Positions 28,288-38,801 are shown, numbered from the stretch's first letter. The stretch is 64,000 nt of DNA from an uncultured Polaribacter sp. (GCF_947500975.1 NZ_CANMUE010000007.1:62001-126000); one strand, 5' to 3'. Numbers and translations: made by a program. Notes: generated from the letters alone by a model not told the origin.

Positions 28288-28442
28288 TCAAATTACATAC
28301 TATATTATAAAAGGTAAAAAATACACGTGTTCAATATTCAAATCCGTTTGACACTCAATGTGAATATATTGCAATTTGTTTACTCGCTTTTCTATAGATT
28401 TGGTAAACAGAGAATAATATCTATTAAAGAATAAATATATTT

Positions 28443-29318
28443 CTAGTTTTTTAATTTACAGGCTAATAATGTGTTTTTAAGTAACATTGCTATTGTCATT
28501 GGTCCAACTCCTCCAGGAACAGGTGTAATAAAATCAGCTTTTTCAGAAACTTCATTAAAAGCAACATCACCAACTAATCTATAACCACTTTTCTTTGAAG
28601 GATCTGCCATTCTTGTAATACCAACATCAATTATAGTTACATTATCTTTAACCATATCTCCTTTTAAAAATTCTGGAATACCAATTGCCGCAATAATAAT
28701 ATCTGCTTGTAATGTAATTTCTTTTAAGTTTTTAGTTCTACTATGACACATGGTTACTGTTGCATTACCAACTTTTCTTTTTTGTGATAATAGAATACTC
28801 ATTGGACTTCCAACAATATGACTTCTACCTAAAACAACTACATGTTTTCCAGAAGTTTCAACCTTATATCTGTCTAATAATTCTAAAATTCCAAAAGGAG
28901 TAGCAGAAATAAATGTTGGTAAATTCAATGCCATTTTACCTACATTTGTTGGGTGAAATCCATCTACATCTTTTGATGGATCAACAGCCATTAATATTTT
29001 TTGTTCATCAATATGTTTTGGTAATGGAAGTTGCACTATAAAGCCATCAATATCATTATCAACATTTAAAATAGCGATTTCGTTTAATAAATCTTTTTCT
29101 GTTGTATCTTCTGGTAACCTTATTAAAGTAGATTCAAAACCAACTCTTTCACAAGCTTTTACTTTTGCGTTAACATAAGTAATACTAGCACCATCGTTAC
29201 CAACAATAACTGCTGCTAAATGTGGTGTTTTATGACCTTTATCTTTTAACTCTCTAACTTCTAAAGCAATTTCTTCTTTAATATCTGCAGAAGTTTTTTT
29301 TCCATCTAATAATATCAT
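28443..29318 (-). CDS. folD: Bifunctional methylenetetrahydrofolate dehydrogenase/cyclohydrolase
   Basis: [56 protein letters not shown]. Confidence 0.96.
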   Translation of the reverse strand: MILLDGKKTSADIKEEIALEVRELKDKGHKTPHLAAVIVGNDGASITYVNAKVKACERVGFESTLIRLPEDTTEKDLLNEIAILNVDNDIDGFIVQLPLPKHIDEQKILMAVDPSKDVDGFHPTNVGKMALNLPTFISATPFGILELLDRYKVETSGKHVVVLGRSHIVGSPMSILLSQKRKVGNATVTMCHSRTKNLKEITLQADIIIAAIGIPEFLKGDMVKDNVTIIDVGITRMADPSKKSGYRLVGDVAFNEVSEKADFITPVPGGVGPMTIAMLLKNTLLACKLKN

Positions 29319-29347
29319 GGTAATTGTTTTGTGTTTTTATAAAAAAA

Positions 29348-29369
29348 AGAGATAAATTTCTTTATCTCT
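29348..29369 (-). terminator. Intrinsic terminator downstream of ffh
   Basis: Minus strand AGAGATAAAgaaaTTTATCTCT followed by T-run. Confidence 0.8.
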
Positions 29370-29377
29370 GATGTGTT

Positions 29378-30706
29378 TTATCTCATTCCTTTCATCATTT
29401 GCATCATCTTTTTACCACCGCCGCCTTGCATCATTTTCATCATTTTACTCATTTGAGTAAATTGTTTCATTAATTGATTTACTTCTTGTATGCTAGTACC
29501 AGACCCTTTTGCAATTCTCTTTTTTCTGCTAGAATTTATTGTTGTAGGCGTGCTTCTTTCTGTTGGTGTCATTGAGTGTATAATTGCTTCAATACCTTTA
29601 AAAGCATCATCATCTATATCTACATCTTTCATTGCTTTACCTGCACCAGGAATCATACCAACTAAATCTTTCATGCTTCCCATCTTTTTGATTTGTTGAA
29701 TTTGACTTAAAAAGTCGTCAAAACCAAATTGATTTTTAGCAATTTTCTTTTGTAGTTTTCTAGCTTCTTCTTCATCATATTGATCTTGAGCTCTTTCTAC
29801 AAGTGATATAACATCACCCATACCCAAAATTCTGTCTGCCATTCTATCTGGATGAAATACATCAATAGCATCCATTTTTTCTCCCGTACCAATAAATTTA
29901 ATTGGCTTATCTACTACAGATTTTATAGATAATGCTGCTCCACCACGTGTATCACCATCTAATTTGGTTAGTACAACACCATCAAAATTTAAAATATCAT
30001 TAAAGGCTTTTGCAGTATTTACAGCATCTTGCCCAGTCATAGAATCTACAACAAATAAAGTTTCTTGCGGATTTATAGTTTTATGAATTTCAGAAATTTC
30101 GTTCATCATTTCCTCATCAACAGCTAAACGACCAGCGGTGTCAATAATAACTACATTTTTACCATTTGCTTTTGCGTGTGCAATTGCATTTTTAGAAATT
30201 TCAACAGGGTTTTTATTTTCTACTTCTGCATAAACTTCAACTCCAATTTGTTCTCCAACAACTTGTAATTGATTAATTGCGGCAGGTCTATAAACATCAC
30301 ATCCAACTAGTAAAACTTGTTTAGACTTTTTAGTTTTTAGGTAGTTTGCTAATTTTCCTGAAAAAGTAGTTTTACCAGAACCTTGTAATCCAGACATTAA
30401 GATTATAGATAAAGATCCTCCTAAATTTACTCCAACAGTTTCACCACCCATTAATTCAGTTAGTTCGTCTTTAACTAACTTTACCATTAATTGTCCAGGA
30501 TTTAATGTTGTTAAAACATCTTGTCCTATGGCTTTTGTTTGTACTTTTTTTGTAAATTCTTTGGCTATTTTAAAATTAACATCGGCATCTAGTAATGCTC
30601 TTCTAACTTCTTTTAAAGTTTCTGCAACATTTACTTCTGTTATTCTACCATGCCCCTTAAGAGTATGTAAGGCTTTGTCTAGTTTATCACTTAAATTATC
30701 AAACAT
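29378..30706 (-). CDS. ffh: Signal recognition particle protein
   Basis: MSGLQGSGKTTFSGKLANYL; DTAGRLAVDEEMM; Met-rich C-terminus MSKMMKMMQGGGGKKMMQMMKGMR. Confidence 0.97.
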   Translation of the reverse strand: MFDNLSDKLDKALHTLKGHGRITEVNVAETLKEVRRALLDADVNFKIAKEFTKKVQTKAIGQDVLTTLNPGQLMVKLVKDELTELMGGETVGVNLGGSLSIILMSGLQGSGKTTFSGKLANYLKTKKSKQVLLVGCDVYRPAAINQLQVVGEQIGVEVYAEVENKNPVEISKNAIAHAKANGKNVVIIDTAGRLAVDEEMMNEISEIHKTINPQETLFVVDSMTGQDAVNTAKAFNDILNFDGVVLTKLDGDTRGGAALSIKSVVDKPIKFIGTGEKMDAIDVFHPDRMADRILGMGDVISLVERAQDQYDEEEARKLQKKIAKNQFGFDDFLSQIQQIKKMGSMKDLVGMIPGAGKAMKDVDIDDDAFKGIEAIIHSMTPTERSTPTTINSSRKKRIAKGSGTSIQEVNQLMKQFTQMSKMMKMMQGGGGKKMMQMMKGMR

Positions 30707-30933
30707 AATTTTTGAATTCTTTTTTGGAAGAACAAATATAAGAATTCACCATTATTTAATGATTGTAAAAAGGGAGTTTTTTAAGCTAACTTCTTCCTAA
30801 AAATAAAATAATATAAAAATTGATTAAATGAACAATTATTAAAACAATTATAATATATAGAAAATGAATAATGTTTGATAAAATTATATGTTTTTAAGAA
30901 GGTAGATTTGTTTTTGAATTAATTACAAATTAC

Positions 30934-31458
30934 TTAATAAAGTAATTTTAATGTATGAGAATGAAGCTCAGTATGATGTGCTGTCCACATAACAATTTCC
31001 CTAATTGTCATTTTACCCATCAAAGGATGTGGTAAAATTAAGGTGTCTAAATTTTTATCGTCTATTTTTCTAATTTTGTATTGTAATTTTTTTTGTTGAA
31101 TTTGATACTTTGTAATCAATCTTTCTCTTTCGTTTAAAGAAGGGTTTTTTATTTTTTGATTAAAAACTTTTGCCTTTTCTGAATTCTCATGAAGTCTTTG
31201 TTGATATTTTTCTACAACAGCATCATAACTTTTAGACGGCCTATTACTTACACCAAATTTATATTTTAATAAAAAACGAGGATAACTTAATGCATTGTTT
31301 AATAATTGTAAACTATCTACTAGGTGCAGAATATGTTGACCAGAAGTCCATTTGTTTTTTGGCCCTTTTTCCCAATTTTCTTTAGGTTGATTTTCTAACC
31401 AATTAAAAATTTCTGCATGTTTTTGTTCTAGTAATTTAATAATAGTTTCTTTATTCAT
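30934..31458 (-). CDS. DinB-family protein
   Basis: WTSGQHILHLVDSLQLLNNAL; MTIREIVMWTAHHTELHSHTL. Confidence 0.82.
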   Translation of the reverse strand: MNKETIIKLLEQKHAEIFNWLENQPKENWEKGPKNKWTSGQHILHLVDSLQLLNNALSYPRFLLKYKFGVSNRPSKSYDAVVEKYQQRLHENSEKAKVFNQKIKNPSLNERERLITKYQIQQKKLQYKIRKIDDKNLDTLILPHPLMGKMTIREIVMWTAHHTELHSHTLKLLY

Positions 31459-31607
31459 TCAAAGTAAATGTTAAGGTTTAAATGTAAGAAATTAAATTAT
31501 AAAATAGTTGACTCTATAAATTTATTTTAGAGTTTATAAGAATACGTTTTAATTTTAATTTACTTAAAATCAGTAATTTATTTGTTTTAAAAAGTGTCGT
31601 ATTAAGT

Positions 31608-32093
31608 TTAATTTTGTTTTTTAGTGATAAACTCTAAAGCAGCTCCATTTATGCAATGGCGTACGCCAGTAGTTTCTTTTGGTCCATCATTAAAAGAATG
31701 ACCTAAATGACCGCCACAAGTATTACATTTTAATTCTGTTCTTGCGTAACCAATTTTATAATCTACATCTAATTCTACATTGTTTTTAATTGCTCTATCA
31801 AAAGAAGGCCAACCGGTTCCTGAATCAAATTTATGTTTAGATTTATATAAAGGTGTTTTACACGCCACACAAACAAAAACTCCTTTTTCATAGTTTTTAT
31901 TTAAAGGACTTGTAAAAGGTCTTTCTGTACCAGCCTCTCGTAAAACATTAAACTGAATAGGAGTAAGAGTTTTTTTCCATTCATTTTCTGTTTTAACAAC
32001 TTTGTAAACTTTTTTTTCTTTAGATGAAACTTGAGCATTGCCTGCACAACTAATAAATAAAATTAAAATTAATAAGCTTGCTAATTTTTTCAT
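31608..32093 (-). CDS. msrB: Peptide-methionine (R)-S-oxide reductase
   Basis: CVACKTPLYKSKHKFDSGTGWPSFDRAI; CNTCGGHLGHSFNDGP; RHCINGAALEF. Confidence 0.95.
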   Translation of the reverse strand: MKKLASLLILILFISCAGNAQVSSKEKKVYKVVKTENEWKKTLTPIQFNVLREAGTERPFTSPLNKNYEKGVFVCVACKTPLYKSKHKFDSGTGWPSFDRAIKNNVELDVDYKIGYARTELKCNTCGGHLGHSFNDGPKETTGVRHCINGAALEFITKKQN

Positions 32094-32968
32094 GTATTTT
32101 CAATTATAAAATCAACTATTTTATTGGATGTTTTTTGATCTCTTAAAATTTTGGTATGCCCTAATCCATTTGTAATATAGAGTTTACCATGTTTTAAGTT
32201 TTGACGAATATTTATTGCACAACTTACATTTACATCGCCATCAATTGCATCATGAACAATTAAAGCAGGAATTTTTATTTTTTTAGCAGCTACATTTGTA
32301 TTATAATTTACGAGTTTAATTTTCCACTTTTTTTCAAAATGATTTATTAATTTTTTTCCAAACTCAACATCTAGTCCTAAGCTTTTTGAAAAATTAATTA
32401 AAATATCAGAAACTTTATCACCAGAACCAACAGTAACAATACAATTAAAAATTTTCTTTTTTGCTTGTGCATTCATAATTGCCATAGACCCGAATGAATG
32501 CCCAACTGCAGCTTCAAATGATCCAAATTCTTTATTTATTTCTTTGATGGTTTCTATATATTCAATTAAATTAGTTTCTTTTCCTGGTGATTTTCCATGA
32601 GAAGGACCATCAAAAGAAATTACCATAAAACCTTTTTCTAAAAGTTTATTAGCAATCATAAATAATTGGGTTCTTCTACCTGCCCAACCATGCGCTAGTA
32701 ATACTTTTTTATCTGAAAACCCATAGCTTAAAATATGTATATTTTTATTTATTGATGGCACAAAAAGTGTCTTTTTTTGTGAACTTTCATCCATTGCTTT
32801 TTCTCTATTGGGAGTTGAGTAATTAAATGGAGTTACAAAAAGTTTTGCAGTATATAAGATGGCAAGCTTGTTAGAAAAAAAGCGTAAAATTTTTGCAATA
32901 TATTTTACAAATTTTGGTATTTGTAAACTTGGAGGTAAATTTTTTTCCGAAGAATTTATATTCATCAA
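32090..32968 (-). CDS. Alpha/beta hydrolase
   Basis: LLAHGWAGRRTQL; AVGHSFGSMAIMNA; C-terminal LGHTKIL. Confidence 0.85.
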   Translation of the reverse strand: MMNINSSEKNLPPSLQIPKFVKYIAKILRFFSNKLAILYTAKLFVTPFNYSTPNREKAMDESSQKKTLFVPSINKNIHILSYGFSDKKVLLAHGWAGRRTQLFMIANKLLEKGFMVISFDGPSHGKSPGKETNLIEYIETIKEINKEFGSFEAAVGHSFGSMAIMNAQAKKKIFNCIVTVGSGDKVSDILINFSKSLGLDVEFGKKLINHFEKKWKIKLVNYNTNVAAKKIKIPALIVHDAIDGDVNVSCAINIRQNLKHGKLYITNGLGHTKILRDQKTSNKIVDFIIENT

Positions 32969-33085
32969 TAAAAATATTTTTTTGATAAGATTAGAATATG
33001 TAATTTTATAAAAATTACAAATACTAAAATGAAGTGACCAAATTACATATTTAGTGTCATAAATAGAGGTTTTAATATTATAAAA

Positions 33086-33895
33086 ATGAAAAAAACAATT
33101 ATTTTACTACTTACAGTTTTTCTTTTTGTAGAATGTAGTACAGTACCAATTACTGGTAGAAAACGTGTTAATTTTGTAAGTGATGCTCAGGTTTTACCTG
33201 CAAGTTTTGCTCAATATAAAGGTTTTTTAGCTGAAAACAAATTATCTACTAATAGAGAAATGAGTAATCAGATAAAAAATGTTGGTAAAAATATTTCTGC
33301 TGCAGTAGATCGTTTTATGAGAGCAAATAATATGGTATCTGAAGCAAATTCTTATCAATGGGAGTTTAATTTAGTTGATGATAATACTGTTAACGCTTGG
33401 TGTATGCCAGGAGGAAAAGTTGTTTTTTATACAGGTATAATGCCAATTTGTGCAAATGAAAACGGTGTTGCTGCTGTTATGGGACATGAAGTAGCACATG
33501 CATTTGCAAAACATGGTCAAGAAAGAATGTCTATTTCACAAGGAACACAAATAGGTGGTCTATTATTAGCATTAGGAACTTCTAATTCAGATCCTCAAAA
33601 ACAACAATTGTGGAATACATTTTATGGTGTAGGTACTGGTTTAGGTTCGTTAAAATTTAGTAGAGTTCATGAGCAAGAAGCAGACAGGTTAGGTTTGGTT
33701 TTTATGTTAATGGCTGGCTATGAGGGTACAGAAGCCGCAGAAGTTTGGGTAAGAATGAGTCAAAAATCTAATGGAAAATCTCAACCAGAAATTTTAAGCA
33801 CACACCCTTCAAATGAGTCAAGAATTCAAGATTTAAGAAATTACTTACCAACTGCTAAAAAATATGCAGCTCAATATAACGCAAAAGGAATTTAA
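33086..33895 (+). CDS. M48-family metallopeptidase (lipoprotein, LoiP-like)
   Basis: VMGHEVAHAFAKHGQER (HExxH), EQEADRLGL; lipobox. Confidence 0.92.
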   Translation: MKKTIILLLTVFLFVECSTVPITGRKRVNFVSDAQVLPASFAQYKGFLAENKLSTNREMSNQIKNVGKNISAAVDRFMRANNMVSEANSYQWEFNLVDDNTVNAWCMPGGKVVFYTGIMPICANENGVAAVMGHEVAHAFAKHGQERMSISQGTQIGGLLLALGTSNSDPQKQQLWNTFYGVGTGLGSLKFSRVHEQEADRLGLVFMLMAGYEGTEAAEVWVRMSQKSNGKSQPEILSTHPSNESRIQDLRNYLPTAKKYAAQYNAKGI

Positions 33896-33918
33896 AATAA
33901 AATAGATTACTTATATTT

Positions 33919-33947
33919 AACCGTTCAAAAATAAAATTTGAACGGTT
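33919..33947 (+). terminator. Intrinsic terminator
   Basis: AACCGTTCAAA/TTTGAACGGTT 11-bp stem, 7-nt loop, T8 tail. Confidence 0.85.
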
Positions 33948-34008
33948 TTTTTTGTTTTAAATTTTATTTTAAACAAATAATAAACACTTCATTTCAAAAA
34001 TAGAGTAG

Positions 34009-35319
34009 ATGTTAAAAATTGGAGATAAAAAATTAATTAATGGTTGGGCATTTTATGATTGGGCAAACTCTGTATATTCTTTAGTAATTAGTTCTGCTGT
34101 TTTTCCAATTTATTACTCAGGTTTGACTACTTCTGAAGGTTTTGCAAATACAGAAGGACAAATTACATTTTTAGGAACATTATGGAATCCTACAACTTTA
34201 TATAATTATGCATTAGCTTTCTCATTTTTAATTGTAGCTTTTATTTCTCCAATGCTTTCTGGTATTGCAGATTATGCAGGTAATAAAAAGAAGTTTTTAA
34301 AAGGATTTTGCTTATTAGGTTCTATTTCTGTAATGTGTTTATTTTTTTTTACAGGAAAAGAAACACTTTGGGTAGGTATTGTTTTTAGTATTTTAGCGAG
34401 TATTGGTTTTTGGGGAAGTATAGTTTTTTATAATGCTTATTTACCAGAAATTGCATTACCAGAACAACAAGACAATGTAAGTGCAAAAGGTTTTATACTT
34501 GGATATTGTGGTTCAATTATTTTATTGTTGATTTGTTTAGTTTTAATAGAAACAGAGGTCTTTGGTTTTTATGATAAACAATTTGGATCTCAATTATCTT
34601 TTCTTTTAGTTGGTCTATGGTGGTTAGGTTTTGCACAAATAACATATGCAAGGCTTCCAAATGATAAAAAAAAGAAACTAGAAAAAGATAATTACTTTAC
34701 AAAAGGTTTAAAAGAAATAAAAAAAGTAGGTAAAGAATTATTTAGTTATCCTGAGTTAAAAATATTTTTAATTTCATTCTTTCTGTTAAGTGTTGGTGTA
34801 CAAACAATTATTTTAATGGCTGGTATTTTTGGTACCGTTCTTGGTTTGCCAACGCTAAATTTAATTGGAACCATTTTGTTAGTTCAAATTGTTGGTATTA
34901 TAGGTGCTTTTTTATTTTCTAGGTTGTCTAATAAAATTGGAAATATAAAATCATTAAAAATTGCTATATTAATTTGGGGTGTTGTTTGTTTTATAGGTTT
35001 TAATTTAACAAAAGAAACACCGAATATAGATATGTACTTTTATATTTTAGGGGCATTAATAGGTTTGGTTTTAGGGGCAATTCAATCTTTAGCAAGGTCT
35101 ACATATTCTAAATTATTACCAGATACAGATGATACAACATCTTATTTTAGTTTTTTTGATGTTACAGAAAAAATAGCATTAGTTATTGGTATGATTACTT
35201 ATGGCGCCTTAATTGCAATTACAGGTTCTATGCAATGGAGTATTTTATGTTTAGCAATTTTCTTTTTAGCATCTTTTATTGTGTTAAGTACTATTAATAA
35301 AACTAAATATGTAAAATAA
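34009..35319 (+). CDS. MFS transporter (UMF1/YxiO-like)
   Basis: KKLINGWAFYDWANSVYSLVISSAVFPIYY and about 12 hydrophobic segments. Confidence 0.88.
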   Translation: MLKIGDKKLINGWAFYDWANSVYSLVISSAVFPIYYSGLTTSEGFANTEGQITFLGTLWNPTTLYNYALAFSFLIVAFISPMLSGIADYAGNKKKFLKGFCLLGSISVMCLFFFTGKETLWVGIVFSILASIGFWGSIVFYNAYLPEIALPEQQDNVSAKGFILGYCGSIILLLICLVLIETEVFGFYDKQFGSQLSFLLVGLWWLGFAQITYARLPNDKKKKLEKDNYFTKGLKEIKKVGKELFSYPELKIFLISFFLLSVGVQTIILMAGIFGTVLGLPTLNLIGTILLVQIVGIIGAFLFSRLSNKIGNIKSLKIAILIWGVVCFIGFNLTKETPNIDMYFYILGALIGLVLGAIQSLARSTYSKLLPDTDDTTSYFSFFDVTEKIALVIGMITYGALIAITGSMQWSILCLAIFFLASFIVLSTINKTKYVK

Positions 35320-35416
35320 AATATTCTATTGGTAAATTATATTTTCAGATAAATAATTTTATTTTTTATTATAATTATCGGATAACATATTTTTAAAATA
35401 ATTAAGTATAAAAATT

Positions 35417-35446
35417 AAAAAGCAGCTAATTAATTAGCTGCTTTTT
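35417..35446. terminator. Bidirectional intrinsic terminator
   Basis: AAAAAGCAGCTAAT-TA-ATTAGCTGCTTTTT perfect palindrome between convergent genes. Confidence 0.85.
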
Positions 35447-35466
35447 ATCAAAAAAATAATAAAGTC

Positions 35467-36033
35467 TTATTCAACAGTAATGTCAAAAGTAACTGATACA
35501 TCTGTACTTCCACCAGCATCTTCAGCATTATTTTCATTTGGTTTTGTTGGTTCATGTTTTAAAACGATAGTTAAACTACCAGTACCAGCACTACTAGTTG
35601 TTAAAGTAGTTTCAATTCCTAAAGAGTCTCCGTTTTCATCAGTATCAGTTTTTTCGATACTTAAACCAGAAATATCAGTAGTATAGAAAAATTCATGTTC
35701 ATCACCTTCTGCTTCTACTTCTTCAGTTATATCTTCTGCTGGAGATTCTGTTTCATTTAACAACTCTACAACGCCAGTATAAGTTGTATTAGCAGTTAAA
35801 GCTCCTGAAACTGTATAAACACCATCATTTCCACCTTCACCATCAATATCTTTAAAAGTCAAAGTAACTACGTCTGTACCATTTGTTAAAGTATAATTTA
35901 CAGTTGTAATTAACTCTTCTTCATGATCATGGTCATCATCATCATGGTCATCAGAACAAGCTGTAAAGGTTAGAGCTGAGATAAAAAATATAGCTAATAA
36001 TTTTGTGATTTTTGTTGTGTTTGTAATTGTCAT
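35467..36033 (-). CDS. His/Asp-rich lipoprotein, possible metal-binding
   Basis: Lipobox LTFTACSDDHDDDDHDHEEE; operon with TonB receptor. Confidence 0.7.
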   Translation of the reverse strand: MTITNTTKITKLLAIFFISALTFTACSDDHDDDDHDHEEELITTVNYTLTNGTDVVTLTFKDIDGEGGNDGVYTVSGALTANTTYTGVVELLNETESPAEDITEEVEAEGDEHEFFYTTDISGLSIEKTDTDENGDSLGIETTLTTSSAGTGSLTIVLKHEPTKPNENNAEDAGGSTDVSVTFDITVE

Positions 36034-36043
36034 AATTTTTAAT

Positions 36044-38449
36044 TTAATAATTTATTTTAATTTTTAGGTTATAGTTTCTTCCTAAATCATCAGTAAAATA
36101 TCGTAATCTATTTAAATGCTCTCTGTAAGATACATTGAACATATTTTCTATATTGAATTCTAATTTTAAACTCCCTTTGTTAAATGTTTTAAATACTGCT
36201 GATGTATTTAAACTAAATAACGAATAACTAGGTGGTGTTGAACTTATATCTACAAAAACATCTTCTTGTAATGTAGCATTGTATGTATAAAAGTTGTAAT
36301 CTGGAAATCGGTTTTGTTGCAATATGGTTTTATGGCTTAAACTAATTGTTAATTGATTTAAGCTTTCGTTTACATAAGACAAGCGATTGCTAAAATTTGT
36401 AGCAGGCATGTGTATTAAAGGAATATTATCTGTAAGATTATCTCCTTGTAACAAGCTTAAACTACCAACATAATTTAGAGTATTGGTGATTTTTTTATTG
36501 ACATCAATATCAACTCCAAAAATTTGCGCATCTACTTGATTGTATTGCCATATAGGAAAAGCACCTCTAATCGTGGTTGTAATTCCTACAGGAATTAACT
36601 GAATAAAACCTTTAATATGTTTATAATAAGGGCTAATTACAAAACCAAAATCAGTATTGCTTTTCTCTAAAGAAACGATAAAATTATTAGCAATTTCTTT
36701 ATCTATAGTTAATAAACCAGTTTCTATTCTTGCAGCACTATGATGTAAACCATCACTAAATAATTCAGATGGATTTGGAACTCTAGACGCTAATCCATAA
36801 TTGGCTAATAAAAAAATATTATTATTAAATTTCTTAGACAATCCTAAACTTGCAGATATGTTATGATAACTAAATTTGGGATTGGTAGGTATATCTGTAC
36901 CATCTACTTCACCATTTTCAAATTCAGCAAATAACTCATCATAATTATAAGTTTCATTCCAATCTGTAATATTGTACTCTTTTGTGGCATTTATATGAGA
37001 AAAATCATAACGAATACCAGTACTTATTTTAGAGGTTTCATTCAAATTATAATTTCCAATTGCATAGAAACCTGTATCAAATTTATCAAAATCAGGAATT
37101 AAAGGACTTGTACCTGTTCCAGAAATTGCATCATTTTGCTGATAACGAACCAATAAACCTGTATTTATTTTTAGATTATCAAAATAATCTATTTGTAAAT
37201 CAGATTGTAAGCTGTTTGTAAATAAACGCAAATCAATAACTGGTGTATTCTTTAAATCTCCTCTTCTTAAATCAAATTCTTTACGTCTGTTAATTTGAAA
37301 ATCATATTGAGCAGTTAGCTTACCAAAACCTTTATAACGCTTATAAGCTTCAATTTTTCCAAGATGATGTACAATAGCTTGTTTAGGCACATTAATATCG
37401 TAAGAAAAATCTTCAACAACTCTTGGTTCGTTGCTGTTTATTGCATTTACCAAATCGTTAACATTACCTATGTGCGAAGACTGTAAAATACCAAACTCGT
37501 TATTTACATAACTGTAATAAGCATCAAAACCTTTTTCGAAACTATTGTAACCTAAACGTAATGAACCATTTAAACTTTTAATGCCACTATTGGTTAAGTT
37601 GTAATTTGCGGCTTCAAAATCTCCAAATTGTCTATAATTGGCTTGAAGTTTTGTATAAAATCCTGATTTATATGTTTTAATAATTTCAGAATTTATATTA
37701 CCACCAAACCCATTTGAATTAAAAGAAGTTAAAGTATTACCAAACAAACTATCTTTTATCGCATATTTTTTTGGCTTTAAAAGAATTAGACCTCCAATAG
37801 CATCACTACCATATTTTAAAGTGTTTGCTCCTTTTATTACATCAATTCTATCGCTAGCATTAATATCAATATTAGGTGCATGTTCATCTCCCCATTCTTG
37901 GTCAAACATTCTTACATTATTATTAATAATTAAAAGTCTGCTACTATGTAAGCCATGAATCATTGGTTTTACAATAGAATTACCTGTATTTAAGGAAGAT
38001 ACACCGCTAATTGTGTTTAAAGCATTTCCTAAAGATTTATCGGAAAATTGCTCAATAACACCTTTTTTAATGGATTGTTCAACACTTGATTGCTCTGTTT
38101 TTGTGTTTGTTTTTACAACAACTTCGTTTAGTTTTTCTAAATGATGCTCTAAAAAGATTTCTTTCTCAATGTTTTTATCTAGGTCGATTGTAACTTGCTT
38201 TGTTTCGCAAGAAATATGTTTAATTTCTACAATTATCTGTCCTTCGCATAAATTATCAATTTCAAAAATTCCATCTATATTAGATGATGTAAATCTGTTT
38301 AAATTTATGATAGCTACAGATGCACCAATAATTGGTGTTTTGTCGTGAAAATCGATAATTTTACCCTTAAAAATAAGGTTACAATCTTGTGCTCTTGTGT
38401 TTGTATATATACAACACAAAAACATACTGAAAAGAAATAGTCTTCGCAT
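36044..38449 (-). CDS. TonB-dependent receptor with N-terminal carboxypeptidase-like domain
   Basis: CNLIFKGKIIDFHDKTPIIGASVAI; plug (GNALNTISGVSSLNTGNSIVKPMIHGLHSSRLLIINNNVRMFDQEWGDEHAPNID); C-terminal beta strand. Confidence 0.92.
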   Translation of the reverse strand: MRRLFLFSMFLCCIYTNTRAQDCNLIFKGKIIDFHDKTPIIGASVAIINLNRFTSSNIDGIFEIDNLCEGQIIVEIKHISCETKQVTIDLDKNIEKEIFLEHHLEKLNEVVVKTNTKTEQSSVEQSIKKGVIEQFSDKSLGNALNTISGVSSLNTGNSIVKPMIHGLHSSRLLIINNNVRMFDQEWGDEHAPNIDINASDRIDVIKGANTLKYGSDAIGGLILLKPKKYAIKDSLFGNTLTSFNSNGFGGNINSEIIKTYKSGFYTKLQANYRQFGDFEAANYNLTNSGIKSLNGSLRLGYNSFEKGFDAYYSYVNNEFGILQSSHIGNVNDLVNAINSNEPRVVEDFSYDINVPKQAIVHHLGKIEAYKRYKGFGKLTAQYDFQINRRKEFDLRRGDLKNTPVIDLRLFTNSLQSDLQIDYFDNLKINTGLLVRYQQNDAISGTGTSPLIPDFDKFDTGFYAIGNYNLNETSKISTGIRYDFSHINATKEYNITDWNETYNYDELFAEFENGEVDGTDIPTNPKFSYHNISASLGLSKKFNNNIFLLANYGLASRVPNPSELFSDGLHHSAARIETGLLTIDKEIANNFIVSLEKSNTDFGFVISPYYKHIKGFIQLIPVGITTTIRGAFPIWQYNQVDAQIFGVDIDVNKKITNTLNYVGSLSLLQGDNLTDNIPLIHMPATNFSNRLSYVNESLNQLTISLSHKTILQQNRFPDYNFYTYNATLQEDVFVDISSTPPSYSLFSLNTSAVFKTFNKGSLKLEFNIENMFNVSYREHLNRLRYFTDDLGRNYNLKIKINY

Positions 38450-38480
38450 TTTAGTTTTCTATGTTCAAAAAAAAAGAATT

Positions 38481-38801
38481 TTAACTTTGAATATAAAGAG
38501 GTGGACCTCTTAGAGAAAACGATAATCGATAATGATTTTTTAAGAAACTATATTTTATACTATCACTGTTTAAAATGATAGTTTTAGTTAAAATGTTAAA
38601 AGAATCTGTTGCTAGAAAAGAACTACTTTGTTTATAAAGATGTAAGTTACAATCTAAATCTTTTTGATGAATATGTTGTTCTACTTTTGAAATACATACA
38701 GCATGTTCATGATTTAAAATATCATGAACTGAATTAATAACAATTGGCAGAAAGAAAACTGCCAATAGAAAAATACCAATATGTTTTTTAAAAGTTTTAA
38801 T
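38481..38801 (-). CDS. Small membrane/periplasmic protein with His/Cys motifs; probable noncanonical (AUU) start
   Basis: Frame extends upstream of track's TTG start (38765) to ATT AAA ACT TTT AAA AAA CAT ATT GGT ATT TTT CTA, giving (M)KTFKKHIGIFLLAVFFLPIVINS; NHEHAVC...HIHQKDLDCNLH. Confidence 0.55.
   Translation of the reverse strand: MKTFKKHIGIFLLAVFFLPIVINSVHDILNHEHAVCISKVEQHIHQKDLDCNLHLYKQSSSFLATDSFNILTKTIILNSDSIKYSFLKNHYRLSFSLRGPPLYIQS

Noticed and set aside
28330-28375. Imperfect inverted repeat TCAATATTCA...TGAATATATTG upstream of folD
   Set aside because: Two-base indel and AT-rich composition; not distinguishable from chance by eye.
35417-35446. Perfect palindrome as regulatory site
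   Set aside because: Flanking A/T runs and convergent context indicate a bidirectional terminator.
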